Source of the DNA: Mesorhizobium loti
GTDB taxonomy: Bacteria > Pseudomonadota > Alphaproteobacteria > Rhizobiales > Rhizobiaceae
Assembly: GCF_001510895.1 (NCBI RefSeq)
Contig: NZ_LPWA01000103.1
Location: 1-64,000 of the forward strand
DNA: 64,000 nucleotides
Direction: 5' to 3'
The translations under genes were made by a program, and so were the position numbers. The first letter of the stretch is position 1, and each line of letters begins with the position of its first letter. Shown in pieces: positions 27,499 to 37,071 of this stretch. The notes under the pieces are model-generated. The model saw only the letters and a list, made by a program, of their open reading frames with translations, made no database searches and was not told where the DNA came from.

Positions 27499-29946
27499 AT
27501 GACCAAGACCGTCCCCAACAAAGCCCGCGCCGTGATCATCGGTGGCGGCGTCTCCGGCTGCTCGGTTGCCTATCACCTGGCCAAGCTCGGCTGGACCGAT
27601 ATCGTGCTGCTCGAACGCAAGCAGCTCACCTCGGGCACCACCTGGCATGCGGCCGGCCTGATCGGCCAGTTGCGCGCCTCGCAGAACATGACGCGGCTGG
27701 CGAAGTATTCGGCCGACCTCTACGTCAAGCTCGAAGCCGAGACCGAGGTCGGCACCGGCATGCGCCAGGTCGGCTCGATCACCGTGGCGCTGACCGAGGA
27801 GCGCAAGCACGAGATCTACAGGCAGGCCTCGCTTGCCCGCGCTTTCGATGTCGACGTCCGCGAGATTTCGCCGCGCGAAGTCAGTGAGATGTATCCGCAT
27901 CTCAACGTCTCCGACGTCGTCGGCGCCGTGCACCTGCCGCTCGACGGCCAGTGCGATCCGGCCAACATCGCCATGGCGCTGGCCAAGGGCGCGCGCCAGC
28001 GCGGCGCGACTGTGATCGAGAACGTCAAGGTCACCAAGGTCCACACCAAGAACGGCCGCGTCTCCGGCGTCTCCTGGGCGCAAGGCGAGGATCTGGGCAC
28101 GATCGAGACCGACATCGTCGTCAACTGCGCCGGCATGTGGGCGCGCGAGCTTGGCCGGCAGAACGGCGTCACCATCCCGCTGCATGCCTGCGAGCACTTC
28201 TATCTCGTCACCGAGCCGATCCCCGGCCTGTCGCGCCTGCCGGTGCTCCGTGTCCCGGACGAGTGCGCCTACTACAAGGAGGACGCCGGCAAGATGATGC
28301 TCGGTGCCTTCGAGCCGGTGGCAAAGCCCTGGGGCATGGACGGCATCCGCGAGGATTTCTGTTTCGACCAGCTGCCCGAGGACATGGACCATTTCGAGCC
28401 GATCCTCGAAATGGGTATCAACCGCATGCCTATGCTCGGCACTGCCGGCATCCACACCTTCTTCAACGGCCCCGAAAGCTTCACGCCGGACGACCGCTAC
28501 TATCTCGGCGAGGCGCCGGAACTCGCCGGCTACTGGATGGCGACCGGCTACAACTCGATCGGCATCGTCTCGTCCGGCGGCGCCGGCATGGCGCTGGCGC
28601 AATGGATCAACGATGGCGAGGCGCCGTTCGATCTCTGGGAGGTCGACATCCGCCGCGCCCAACCCTTCCAGAAGAACCGCCGCTATCTCAAGGAGCGCGT
28701 CTCGGAAACGCTCGGCCTGCTCTATGCCGACCATTTCCCCTACCGCCAGATGGCGACGTCGCGCGGCGTGCGCCGCTCGTCGCTGCATGAGCATCTCAAG
28801 GCACGCGGCGCGGTGTTCGGTGAAGTGGCGGGCTGGGAGCGCGCCAACTGGTTCGCCCGCGATGGCCAGGAGCGCGAATACCGCTATTCCTGGAAGCGGC
28901 AGAACTGGTTCGACAACCAGCGCGAGGAGCACCTTGCGGTCCGCAACGGCGTCGGCCTGTTCGACATGACCTCCTTCGGCAAGATCCGCGTCGAAGGCCG
29001 CGATGCCTGCGCGTTCCTGCAAAAGCTCTGCGCCAACGACATGGACGTTGCGCCGGGCAAGATCGTCTACACCCAGATGCTCAACCAGCGCGGCGGCATC
29101 GAGAGCGATCTCACCGTGACTCGCCTTTCGGAGACGGCCTATTTCCTCGTCGTCCCAGGCGCCACGCTGCAACGCGACCTCGCCTGGCTAAGACGTCACG
29201 TCGCCGACGAGTTCGTCGTCATCACCGACGTCACCGCCGCCGAAGCCGTGATCTGCGTGATGGGTCCGGAGGCGCGTAAACTGATCCAGAAGGTCAGCCC
29301 GAACGATTTCTCCAACGAGGCCAATCCGTTCGGCACCTTTCAGGAGATCGAGATCGGCATGGGGCTGGCCCGCGCCCACCGCGTCACCTATGTCGGCGAG
29401 CTTGGCTGGGAACTCTATGTCTCGACCGAGCAGGCCGCCCATGTCTTCGAGGCGATCACGGAAGCCGGCGCCGATATAGGCCTGAAACTCTGCGGCCTGC
29501 ATACGCTCGATTCCTGCCGCATAGAGAAGGCTTTCCGCCATTTCGGCCACGACATCACCGACGAGGACAATGTGCTGGAGGCTGGCCTTGGCTTTGCGGT
29601 GAAGACGAGCAAAGCCGACTTCATCGGCCGCGACGCCGTGCTCAGGAAGAAGGAAGCCGGCCTGTCACGCCGGCTGGTACAGTTCCGCCTGAAGGACTCT
29701 CAGCCCCTTCTGTTCCACAACGAGGCCATTCTGCGCGACGGCCGGATTGTCGGCCCGATTACCTCCGGCAATTACGGCCACCACCTCGGCGGCGCAATCG
29801 GCCTTGGCTATGTGCCCTGCCACGGCGAGAGCGAGGCGGATGTGCTTGGCTCATCCTACGAGGTCGAGATAGCCGGCGAGCGTTTCGCGGCTGAAGCTTC
29901 GCTGAAGCCGATGTACGACCCGAGGGCGGAGCGGGTGAAGCGATAA
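27499..29946 (+). CDS. Dimethylglycine/sarcosine dehydrogenase (FAD plus GcvT-like domains)
   Basis: Oxidises an N-methyl group and passes the carbon to tetrahydrofolate. The 815-residue protein has an FAD-binding DAO domain (AVIIGGGVSGCSVAYHLAKLG at the start, SGTTWHAAGLIGQLR where FAD is often bound covalently through the nearby histidine), and from about residue 440 a GcvT/aminomethyltransferase domain with QNWFDNQREEHLAVRNGVGLFDM, RGGIESDLTV and GELGWELYV. The size equals mammalian-type DMGDH/SarDH and their rhizobial homologues. I start at ATG 27499 (GAGG upstream) rather than 27463. Base composition is GC-richer and cleaner than its neighbours, as for the corrinoid gene, hinting at a different origin within the island. 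Confidence 0.9.
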   Translation: MTKTVPNKARAVIIGGGVSGCSVAYHLAKLGWTDIVLLERKQLTSGTTWHAAGLIGQLRASQNMTRLAKYSADLYVKLEAETEVGTGMRQVGSITVALTEERKHEIYRQASLARAFDVDVREISPREVSEMYPHLNVSDVVGAVHLPLDGQCDPANIAMALAKGARQRGATVIENVKVTKVHTKNGRVSGVSWAQGEDLGTIETDIVVNCAGMWARELGRQNGVTIPLHACEHFYLVTEPIPGLSRLPVLRVPDECAYYKEDAGKMMLGAFEPVAKPWGMDGIREDFCFDQLPEDMDHFEPILEMGINRMPMLGTAGIHTFFNGPESFTPDDRYYLGEAPELAGYWMATGYNSIGIVSSGGAGMALAQWINDGEAPFDLWEVDIRRAQPFQKNRRYLKERVSETLGLLYADHFPYRQMATSRGVRRSSLHEHLKARGAVFGEVAGWERANWFARDGQEREYRYSWKRQNWFDNQREEHLAVRNGVGLFDMTSFGKIRVEGRDACAFLQKLCANDMDVAPGKIVYTQMLNQRGGIESDLTVTRLSETAYFLVVPGATLQRDLAWLRRHVADEFVVITDVTAAEAVICVMGPEARKLIQKVSPNDFSNEANPFGTFQEIEIGMGLARAHRVTYVGELGWELYVSTEQAAHVFEAITEAGADIGLKLCGLHTLDSCRIEKAFRHFGHDITDEDNVLEAGLGFAVKTSKADFIGRDAVLRKKEAGLSRRLVQFRLKDSQPLLFHNEAILRDGRIVGPITSGNYGHHLGGAIGLGYVPCHGESEADVLGSSYEVEIAGERFAAEASLKPMYDPRAERVKR

Positions 29947-30142
29947 GTAGATGTATATCCGTCCCGACTGGCCACGACCCACTGCGCTCCAAAGTTGGAG
30001 GAGCATATCGGCCGAGTGTGCGCAACTACCGCTCAGCACAAGTAATAATGGGCTAAGAACTCACAAAGCCATCTGAGATCATGCCGCGATCGATAGATAC
30101 CGGCACTCCTGCTGTCGATGTTCGCGTGCTCCAGCGGCCAAA

Positions 30143-30889
30143 TCAGCCGCCCATGTATGCACCGCCATTCACGTGAAGAGCCTGACCGGTCATATAGCTT
30201 GCGCCCTGGCTGCACAGAAAGGCCACTACCTGAGCCACTTCTTCGGGGGCACCGAAACGACCGGCGGGCGTGATCGCCAGCCACTTGTCTCCGTTGCGTT
30301 GGAGGAATTCCGCCACCATAGGGGTATCAATGGTTCCCGGAGAAACAGTGTTAACCCGGATTTTCGGGGCCAGCTCCCTGGCCAATGATTTGGTAAAAGC
30401 TAACACACCGCCTTTGGACGCTCCATAATGTGCATGCTCAGGCGAGCAGCCTTCATGTGCAGCGTCAGATGCGATGGTGACAATCGTTCCGCCCGCTCTG
30501 ATGTGCGGAATGGAGCGCCTGCAAATATAAAAAACCCCATCGAGGTTTATTGACATCGTCCGTCGCCACTGCTCATCCGTCATCGTCGCGAATGGCTGAT
30601 CCTCGTAGATTGCAGCCGCTGGAATAACATGATCGATATGGCCGAACCTCTCAATACATGTCGATACCGCCGCGTCGGCATCAGATGGGTTGCTCGCATC
30701 ATATCCGATCGGAACAATACGTTCACCAGACGAATCGAGAGAAATAGCCAAACTTGATACACTACTCGCATTATAGTCAGCTACCAATAAACGTGCGCCG
30801 AGGCTATACATGGTCCGAGCGATAGCGCTACCGATCCCGCCAGCCGCGCCGGTCACAATGACGACCTTGTCAACTAAGCCGTCATTCAT
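30143..30889 (-). CDS. Short-chain dehydrogenase/reductase
   Basis: Classical SDR of 248 residues with TGAAGGIG near residue 14, a catalytic serine in TIASDAAHEG, and YGASKGG. Ends in the usual MTGQALHVNGGAYMGG. Start ATG 30889 has GGAGAAG upstream. It lies on the minus strand after the E2 core gene (31019), about 130 bases apart, so the two may be co-transcribed. Substrate unknown; an acetoin-type diol would suit a neighbouring 2-oxoacid dehydrogenase part. Confidence 0.87.
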   Translation of the reverse strand: MNDGLVDKVVIVTGAAGGIGSAIARTMYSLGARLLVADYNASSVSSLAISLDSSGERIVPIGYDASNPSDADAAVSTCIERFGHIDHVIPAAAIYEDQPFATMTDEQWRRTMSINLDGVFYICRRSIPHIRAGGTIVTIASDAAHEGCSPEHAHYGASKGGVLAFTKSLARELAPKIRVNTVSPGTIDTPMVAEFLQRNGDKWLAITPAGRFGAPEEVAQVVAFLCSQGASYMTGQALHVNGGAYMGG

Positions 30890-31018
30890 TTGGCTTCTCC
30901 TGCGTCAATTTGCTTACCTTCCATGGATCACTACCGGCAATTTGTGAGGCCCGGCTTGAGACTGGGAAATTGGCACCAACCAGTACAACACCGTTCCTGC
31001 CGGACCGATCTCAGTTCG

Positions 31019-31921
31019 TCAAACGAGCATGCACGTCGGGGTTTCGATATGGCGCTTAAACGCTGCCAAAAGCTCAGCGCCGAGAGAACCATCAACACAG
31101 CGGTGATCACATGAAAGCGTTACCGTCATCCTGCTGCCTATGGTTAGCGCGCCATTTTTCACAATCGCCCGGGACTCCGCGGCTCCCACCGCCAATATTG
31201 TGGAGTGTGGCGGATTAATTACAGCAGAAAAGCTCGAAATGCCCATCATTCCTAGGTTTGAGATCGCCGTTGAACCGCCTTGATATTCGTCGGGCGCTAG
31301 CTTCCTAGCCCTTGCACGAGTTGAAAGGTCCCTCATCTCATTTGCAATCGCTACCAAGCTTTTCTCATCGGCGCAGCGGACGATCGGCGTTATCAAACCG
31401 CCGGGGATCGACACTGCAACCGCGACATCGACATTCTTGTGCCTGATCATTGCTTCGTCTGTCCATGAAACGTTAGCGTCCGGCACATCACGCAACGCCA
31501 ACGCAAGCGCCTTTATTGTCATGTCGTTGATCGAAATCTTGTAGGCTGGACTCTCGTCGATCAACGGAGCTGCCGCATTGAACTCGGCGCGGAGCATCAG
31601 TATTGCGCCGAGATCACAGTCGATCGAAGCGTAGAAATGTGGAACTGTATGTTTAGCTTCGGTCAGCCGTTTGGCGATGGTTTTGCGCATTTTGTCGTGC
31701 TTCACTAGGTCGTATGAGCCTTTCTCAAAGAGTTTCAGAATGCCGGTTTTCGGACCTCCTGCGGCCATCCCAGGAGCAACGGATGGTTCCGACGCGACCA
31801 ACTTGGCGGTGCCGGTATCTGCATTTTCAACCCGGTCGCTCGCCAATCCGATGCTGGTGCTATTCACGGAAAGGCAGCCCTCCTTCTGAAAAGCCGAAGG
31901 CAGGATTGTTTTGCTAGACAT
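31019..31921 (-). CDS. Dihydrolipoamide acyltransferase (E2) catalytic core without lipoyl domain
   Basis: Acyltransferase core of a 2-oxoacid dehydrogenase complex. The 300-residue product holds the start of the catalytic domain (MRKTIAKRLTEAKHTVPHFY), SINDMTIKALALAL, GGLITPIVR and the active-site DHRCVDG near the end. It lacks the N-terminal lipoyl domain, which is instead encoded alone at 13757-13999; no clear E1/E3-binding domain is seen in the roughly 75 residues before the core. The ATG at 31921 follows GGAGGAAAGA, whereas a longer frame to 32095 has no support. No E3 gene is in the window. Confidence 0.88.
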   Translation of the reverse strand: MSSKTILPSAFQKEGCLSVNSTSIGLASDRVENADTGTAKLVASEPSVAPGMAAGGPKTGILKLFEKGSYDLVKHDKMRKTIAKRLTEAKHTVPHFYASIDCDLGAILMLRAEFNAAAPLIDESPAYKISINDMTIKALALALRDVPDANVSWTDEAMIRHKNVDVAVAVSIPGGLITPIVRCADEKSLVAIANEMRDLSTRARARKLAPDEYQGGSTAISNLGMMGISSFSAVINPPHSTILAVGAAESRAIVKNGALTIGSRMTVTLSCDHRCVDGSLGAELLAAFKRHIETPTCMLV

Positions 31922-32256
31922 TCTTTCCTCCGTCTCCACGGGTAACTGACGCATCAGCAATTCAAGGTCGCACCGACATCGCGCATGGCCTATAACTCGA
32001 CGTTCGAGTTCTCGGTGAACTCGCTTCCTCGCTCTTTGTTCGAACTGATTGCGCCATTGTTGCGTCGCACTCGATTTGACTAATATCGGCTGCACCAGGC
32101 AATTGCAGGCTTTCGCCTACTCAGTGACGAATATTGCCTTCTTGTCGCGCAGAAAGCGCAAATACTCTTGACGCCAGTTGTGCGCATTTGGAAGCGTTCT
32201 TAACAAGCGACTTTGCGCCATTCGCCGATCCACATGACCCATCCACGAACAGGATC

Positions 32257-32293
32257 GCTTCAGCTTGCCGTCGACAAGACGGCAAGCTGAAGC
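32257..32293. repeat. Perfect 16-base inverted repeat (hairpin)
   Basis: GCTTCAGCTTGCCGTC at 32257-32272 and its exact reverse complement at 32278-32293 flank a five-base loop. The hairpin lies in the 420 bases between the E2 core and the binding-protein pseudogene. No T-run follows on either strand, so a simple intrinsic terminator is unlikely. Confidence 0.85.
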
Positions 32294-32341
32294 CGAAATT
32301 TGTCCTAGTACGTAGTAGTTTCGGCCCAGCCCAAATGGGGT

Positions 32342-33989
32342 TTAGGCGTCCAACCAAACTTTCTGCAGGTCCATTTGAAACATCGGGTGAATGCTATGAT
32401 TCATCACCTTCTTGGACATGTGACAGTAAACTTTCTGCCAGAAAGGCTGTATAATAACGCCGGAATCTTGCAGTATCTGTTCCACATCTTTCATAACATC
32501 GCGACGTTTGGCAACGTCCACAGTAGACATAGCTTGTTTAGCTTGGCATCGAAATCCGCATTGGAAAAAGCGGTCTCGTTCCAAGCGGCGCCACCCGTGT
32601 AGCCGAGCGCGAGGACCTGAACGCCGAGGGGCCGCATATACCACTCTGTAAGAGAGTAGGGGTACTTAGACCAGTTGTTCCAATAGGTCGTGCCTGGGAC
32701 CACCGTGCGCTTGACTTTGAAGCCAGCCTCTCGCAACTGGGCTGCGATCGCGTCAGCGGTATTTTTTCAAAATCGCCGTCGATCGAAAACAGCTCGTGCT
32801 CGAAATCGGCATGCCCCGATTCTGCCAACAGCTTCTTCGCCCCCTCGATATCGCGTTCCTTCTTTGGCAACGCAAAGTATTCAGGATGAACGGGGCTGAC
32901 GTGATGATTCTCACCAACCGTGCCCCGGCCATTATACCCGAGCTGAAGCACCGCATTGTTGTCAACTGCCATCTGCAAAGCGTTACGAAGACTTTTATCA
33001 TCGTATGGCTTGTTAGCAATATTCGTTCGGGCGACGGCCGTGGTCGCAGTGATTACTTCGGACTTTACCAAATCCATTTTGTCCAGCTGGTCGACTGTAT
33101 CAGGCGGGGTATCGTTGTTGACGTCGATCTCGCCCGATTCAAATGCATTCACCATCGCGATAGGATCCGTCCCATAGTCGATGAACACAATGCCATCCAC
33201 GTAGGCCTCGCCCCCCCACCACTTGCCATGCTCGCGACGTTTGACCTCAGCCTTCGTCCCGACCGAGTACGATACCAGTTCGAAGGCTCCTGTGCCAATC
33301 GGTGGCGAGAGCGGATCGGCACGTGCAGCATCGAAACTGCGATGAACTATAAGCGCGGGATAGTCGGAAAAGTTCGCGATCACTGCGATATCGGGCTCAC
33401 TCAACTTGAGCCTAACGGTCTGATCGTCGACCTTCGTGATCGCGCCATCTCTAGCCTTGCCGGTTTTGGCATCGATCAGTCCACCAACCCGCCCTGCCAT
33501 TGAGTTGCCAACCGCATTTTTCTCGCACCAGCGAGTGAGATTAAAGATCACATCATCAGCTGCGAACGCGTCGCCGTTATTCCAAGTGACATCTTTGCGC
33601 AGATGCAAGACATATTCGGTGGCGTCGTCGCTGATTTCCCAGCTTTCAAGGAGCACTGGTTCGAATGTGAAATCGTGGGTGTAGCGGACGAGCGGCTCTA
33701 GCCAGCAGCGCGTCACGTTTGCGGATTCCACCCAGTCATAGTTGCGCGGATCTTTCTGCGCTTTGACTGGCATGCAAACCCGCAGCGTTCCGCCTTTCTT
33801 CGGCTCCGCAGCACTTGCCGGCTGAGGCAAGGCCGCTCCTATCATTCCGTAAGCCATCGCCGCCGATGCGCCAAAGGTGGTGGCGAGAGCGAGAAACTCG
33901 CGCCGATCCACTTGCCCGGCTTTGACTTCGCACGCCATGTTTTCAATAAAGGCTGGAACGCGGTCTGCTTTGCTTTTGAAGAATCCCAT
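32342..33989 (-). pseudogene. ABC transporter substrate-binding protein (peptide/family 5) with two frameshifts
   Basis: Extracytoplasmic receptor of the oligopeptide/nickel type (SBP family 5), normally about 530 residues. The start at 33989 (GGAGAGG upstream) is followed by a Tat-type signal ([13 protein letters not shown]). The frame holds [26 protein letters not shown] and similar blocks. It breaks near 32764 in an A6 run, after which [21 protein letters not shown] is in the next frame, and again near 32541, after which VAKRRDVMKDVEQILQD reads to the stop at 32342. Two single-base losses explain both. No permease or ATPase gene accompanies it. It follows mttB by 55 bases on the same strand. 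Confidence 0.8.
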
Positions 33990-34044
33990 TTTCCTCTCCT
34001 TGGTTTTAGTGTTCCCATTCATAGAATCAGAACGGACCGGTGAT

Positions 34045-35583
34045 TTACGCGATGCTAGGCGAGATTTGCTCCTGACGTTTCGCTACGAATGCATCAAGCT
34101 CATCCCGCACGCCGGGATCCATCGAAGGCTGCTCGTAATTGGCGATGATCGCGCTTGCTTGTTCACGGCAGCGCTGTGCCATGTCCTTGGATCCTTTTAC
34201 CTTCCACTGTTCATAGCTTAGGTAATCGAGGATCTCGGGCGCGATGAAAGCGTCCTTGAAGCGTTTGAGGGTGAAGGAATCGCCGAGATAGTGCCCGCCA
34301 GGGCCTATGCGTCGGACAGCCTCGAGTGCATCTTCGAAATGATCGAAGTTTATCCCGCGCGCGTATTTCTCAATCAAAAGATTTTGTTCGGCGTCAGCGA
34401 CGAATTTGGCCATGCAGCATACGAGCCCGGCCTCATCCCACCCGCCTGCATGCATCATCAGGTTAGCGTTGGCGCTGGCGCCGGACATGTATGCGATCGC
34501 AGATTCATATCCCGACTGCGCATCGAAGACTTTTGCGGATGACTGAGACGCCGTCGTTCGCCACGGCACGCCGTACCGCCTAGCTAGCTGACCGATCACA
34601 GCGTTGATTAGGGTGACCTCGGGCATCCCCGACATCGGGGCGCCGCTGCGCATCGAAACCGAAACCGAATATTGACCGTAGATCATTTTGGCGCCGGGTC
34701 TAACCAGCTGGGTGTAGGCAAGCGCCGCGAGCGCCTCTGCGTTTAGCTGCGCTATTGTGGCCGGGATGTCAGCCGGAGTGTTGGCCGCGCCAAGAACGAA
34801 CGGGGACAGCAGCACCACCTGGTTCGCCTCGACAAATGCACGAAGCCCCTCTAGCATCGTGGCGTCCCACACAAGCGGCGAGTTTCCCGACACGTGGCCC
34901 ATCATGACCGCGTTTTCGTCCATGAAGGCTTTGCCGTGGACGATCTGCCCCATCGCGATCGAGTCGTCGGCGCGCTGCTTCCCGGTTGTCAGACCGAAGA
35001 AGGGCATGTTGGTCTCGACCAGGCTTGAGTGATTGATGTGTAGATGCCGCCAGGGGACAGCGATGTCGGTCGGCTCGCAGGTGAAGCCGCCAGCGATATG
35101 GAACCCAGGCAGCATCTGCGTAAGACGGTTCATGTCCCGCAGATCCTGGATCGTCGAAGCACGCCGTACACCCTGAAGGTCGCGGATGTTCGGCGCGCCC
35201 TGCATAGCTCCGAACGTCATCGTGTCCAGCGCAATCTCGAACCGCTGGGAAGGATCCCGCGACGTCATTTCGAAGCTGGAAGGAGCTTTCGAGAGAAGCT
35301 CCATGACCATCTCGCCCTCGAGACGAACGCGGTGATCACGGACATCGGCCCCGGCATCTTTCCATTGCCTGATTGCCGTCTCGTCCCTGAATTCGATCCC
35401 GATCTCACGCAAAATAGCCAGCGAAGCCTGGTGAATGCGTTCCAACTGCTCTGTCGTGACGGCTTCAACAGGGCGAATGCCGTATTTGATGGTCGAGACG
35501 CGCGGCCGCTTTTCAGCCTCGCGTGCGGCGACAACCGAGGATCGTCCTCCGCGGCGCCGTATTGTTGCAGTACCGTTATCCAT
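34045..35583 (-). CDS. Trimethylamine methyltransferase family protein (MttB superfamily, no pyrrolysine)
   Basis: Transfers a methyl group from a quaternary or tertiary amine to a corrinoid protein, most likely the one at 17547. The 512-residue frame is open throughout, so it belongs to the non-pyrrolysine branch that includes glycine-betaine and proline-betaine methyltransferases. Blocks such as [48 protein letters not shown] and GPGGHYLGD are family-typical. The substrate cannot be deduced, but the ProXWV importer and dimethylglycine dehydrogenase argue for a betaine. A recurring promoter element at 35678-35746 lies about 90 bases upstream. Confidence 0.92.
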   Translation of the reverse strand: MDNGTATIRRRGGRSSVVAAREAEKRPRVSTIKYGIRPVEAVTTEQLERIHQASLAILREIGIEFRDETAIRQWKDAGADVRDHRVRLEGEMVMELLSKAPSSFEMTSRDPSQRFEIALDTMTFGAMQGAPNIRDLQGVRRASTIQDLRDMNRLTQMLPGFHIAGGFTCEPTDIAVPWRHLHINHSSLVETNMPFFGLTTGKQRADDSIAMGQIVHGKAFMDENAVMMGHVSGNSPLVWDATMLEGLRAFVEANQVVLLSPFVLGAANTPADIPATIAQLNAEALAALAYTQLVRPGAKMIYGQYSVSVSMRSGAPMSGMPEVTLINAVIGQLARRYGVPWRTTASQSSAKVFDAQSGYESAIAYMSGASANANLMMHAGGWDEAGLVCCMAKFVADAEQNLLIEKYARGINFDHFEDALEAVRRIGPGGHYLGDSFTLKRFKDAFIAPEILDYLSYEQWKVKGSKDMAQRCREQASAIIANYEQPSMDPGVRDELDAFVAKRQEQISPSIA

Positions 35584-35677
35584 CGAAGCCTCACCTTTGA
35601 ACGAATACCGAAGGTATGCCGCTCATGAGAAGATTTTAGCTCTGCCACGACAAGTCGAGGCCTTGGAGCGCCCCGCG

Positions 35678-35746
35678 ATGATAGGCAGGAGCTCATGCCT
35701 TGAAAATCCGCAAAAGTTTGTGCCGTGGTTGAATGCAGTTTATATC
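35678..35746 (-). promoter_or_regulatory. Recurring operator/promoter element upstream of mttB
   Basis: GATATAAACTGCATTCA starts at 35746 (minus), then CAAACTTTTG as an inner inverted repeat, and CCTATCAT starting 61 bases after the first base. The 70 bases match the element at 42702 with the same spacing. The predicted leader to the mttB start is about 90 bases. Confidence 0.68.
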
Positions 35747-36308
35747 TGGCACTCACTCAGGAGTAGCGGATGTGCTCCTTGGAGGAACGCTGGCGCCGCA
35801 GCCCTATCGACGCCATACTGGGCATGCCCGGTTCACGGCCGACCCCGCCACCGCACTTGGATTGCACTAAGGGTGCGGCCCGCGCACGAAAGTAGCCCGG
35901 CAAGGCAGCGAAGTGAGGACTGAGGCGGTCCGTCAGAGCAATCCCGCACACGACCGGCGCATTCAAGTGAGCTGGGCGCGGGCGAGGCGTTGAGCAGAAC
36001 TGATTCCTCGCTTGCTGACTCACGTCGCCATTAGTCGCAACGCGAGGCTCTGTGCCAGCAATCAATCTCGGGCGGCGGTCGGACCAGTCGCCGGCGCAAA
36101 GACGCCTTAAAAAAGGAGGGGCGCTTGCTGCTTCTGTTGGCCAGATCACCAAAGCGACAAATACTGCTGCCTTTTCATGCACCTTTCCGACCGCATTTTG
36201 CAGCGCTGGATTCCAGATATCCAAGAATGAAAGGGCGAAATGGGCCGGTGGCGGAGGCTTCCGTACATTGTCGCGAAAGCTGTCGCCGAGTTCACCAATT
36301 GGCGCTTA

Positions 36309-36372
36309 TGAAGGCAGTTTATACCAGGCGCCTTTTTTTCCGAATTCGAGAGCAGCGCGGGCAGGTGTATGT
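36309..36372 (+). promoter_or_regulatory. Recurring operator/promoter element upstream of hupE
   Basis: TGAAGGCAGTTTATACC at 36309 followed by AGGCGCCTTTTTTTCCG and, at about 36367, a TATGTA box. It matches the elements at 24318 and 16249 (minus) and lies about 50-100 bases ahead of the hupE start. Together with 35678-35746 it occupies most of the 840-base gap between hupE and mttB. Confidence 0.55.
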
Positions 36373-36422
36373 ATTGCGCAACTGCGCGCAGGTGCAGTCG
36401 CATAGATTTCGAAAGGCACTCC

Positions 36423-37013
36423 ATGCTGTCTTCAAAGGACATCGCGCTGATCGCCGCCGTTGTGTGGCTGGCTGTGGTAACGCCTGCTTACGCTCATGTT
36501 GGCGTTGGCGCGACCTCATCCTTCGCCGCCGGCTTCGCTCACCCGCTGTCAGGGCTTGATCATCTGACCGTGATGATCGCCGTCGGCATGTGGGCGGCCA
36601 TGAAGGGCGGCAAGGCGGTCTGGGCTTGGCCCCTCGTCTTTGTCGGCGTGATGCTGGTCGGGGGGGCGCTCGGCATGCTGCATGTGCCGGTGCCTTTCGT
36701 CGAGCCGGGCATCCTGGCTTCCGTCGTGGCGCTCGGCCTGCTGCTGGCGCTGGCGATCGACCTGCCGGTCTCGGCCGGTGTCGCCATCATCGGCCTGTTC
36801 GCGTTGTTCCACGGTCACGCGCACGGCACGGAGGTACCGGAAAATGCCGGCGGGCTGGAATATATGGCGGGTTTCGCAGTGGCCACGGCGCTGCTCCACG
36901 GCGTCGGTATCGCGGCGGCTCTGGGCCTCGGTCTGCGCTTCCGCAGCCTGGTGCGCGCCGCCGGCGCCGCTTGTGCCGTGGTTGGCGTCGGCCTCGCCTT
37001 CGGCGTGTTGTGA
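36423..37013 (+). CDS. hupE: HupE/UreJ-family nickel or cobalt transporter
   Basis: Inner-membrane metal permease of about 196 residues with six hydrophobic segments. An N-terminal signal-like helix ends in AYAHVGVG; the family motifs HPLSGLDHLTVM and FALFHGHAHG, which bind the metal, are intact. ATG 36423 is preceded by AAAGGCACTCC. Some HupE proteins carry cobalt and are linked to B12 supply, which would suit a corrinoid-dependent demethylation pathway; nickel is the alternative. Base composition is GC-rich like the corrinoid and DMGDH genes. Confidence 0.88.
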   Translation: MLSSKDIALIAAVVWLAVVTPAYAHVGVGATSSFAAGFAHPLSGLDHLTVMIAVGMWAAMKGGKAVWAWPLVFVGVMLVGGALGMLHVPVPFVEPGILASVVALGLLLALAIDLPVSAGVAIIGLFALFHGHAHGTEVPENAGGLEYMAGFAVATALLHGVGIAAALGLGLRFRSLVRAAGAACAVVGVGLAFGVL

Positions 37014-37071
37014 GGGAATCCTGTGTCGGCAGTTATCTCGGCTATCGATCTATGCAGAAAAGAGTGTCCAT

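Noticed and set aside
27406..29172. Long open frame on the minus strand (588 codons)
   Set aside because: It is fully antisense to the dimethylglycine dehydrogenase gene and arises from its GC-rich third codon positions; its product has no recognisable domain.
36682..37071. Upstream extension of the CehA-like frame into hupE
   Set aside because: The first 130 codons overlap hupE in another frame and have no family similarity; the gene should start after the hupE stop.
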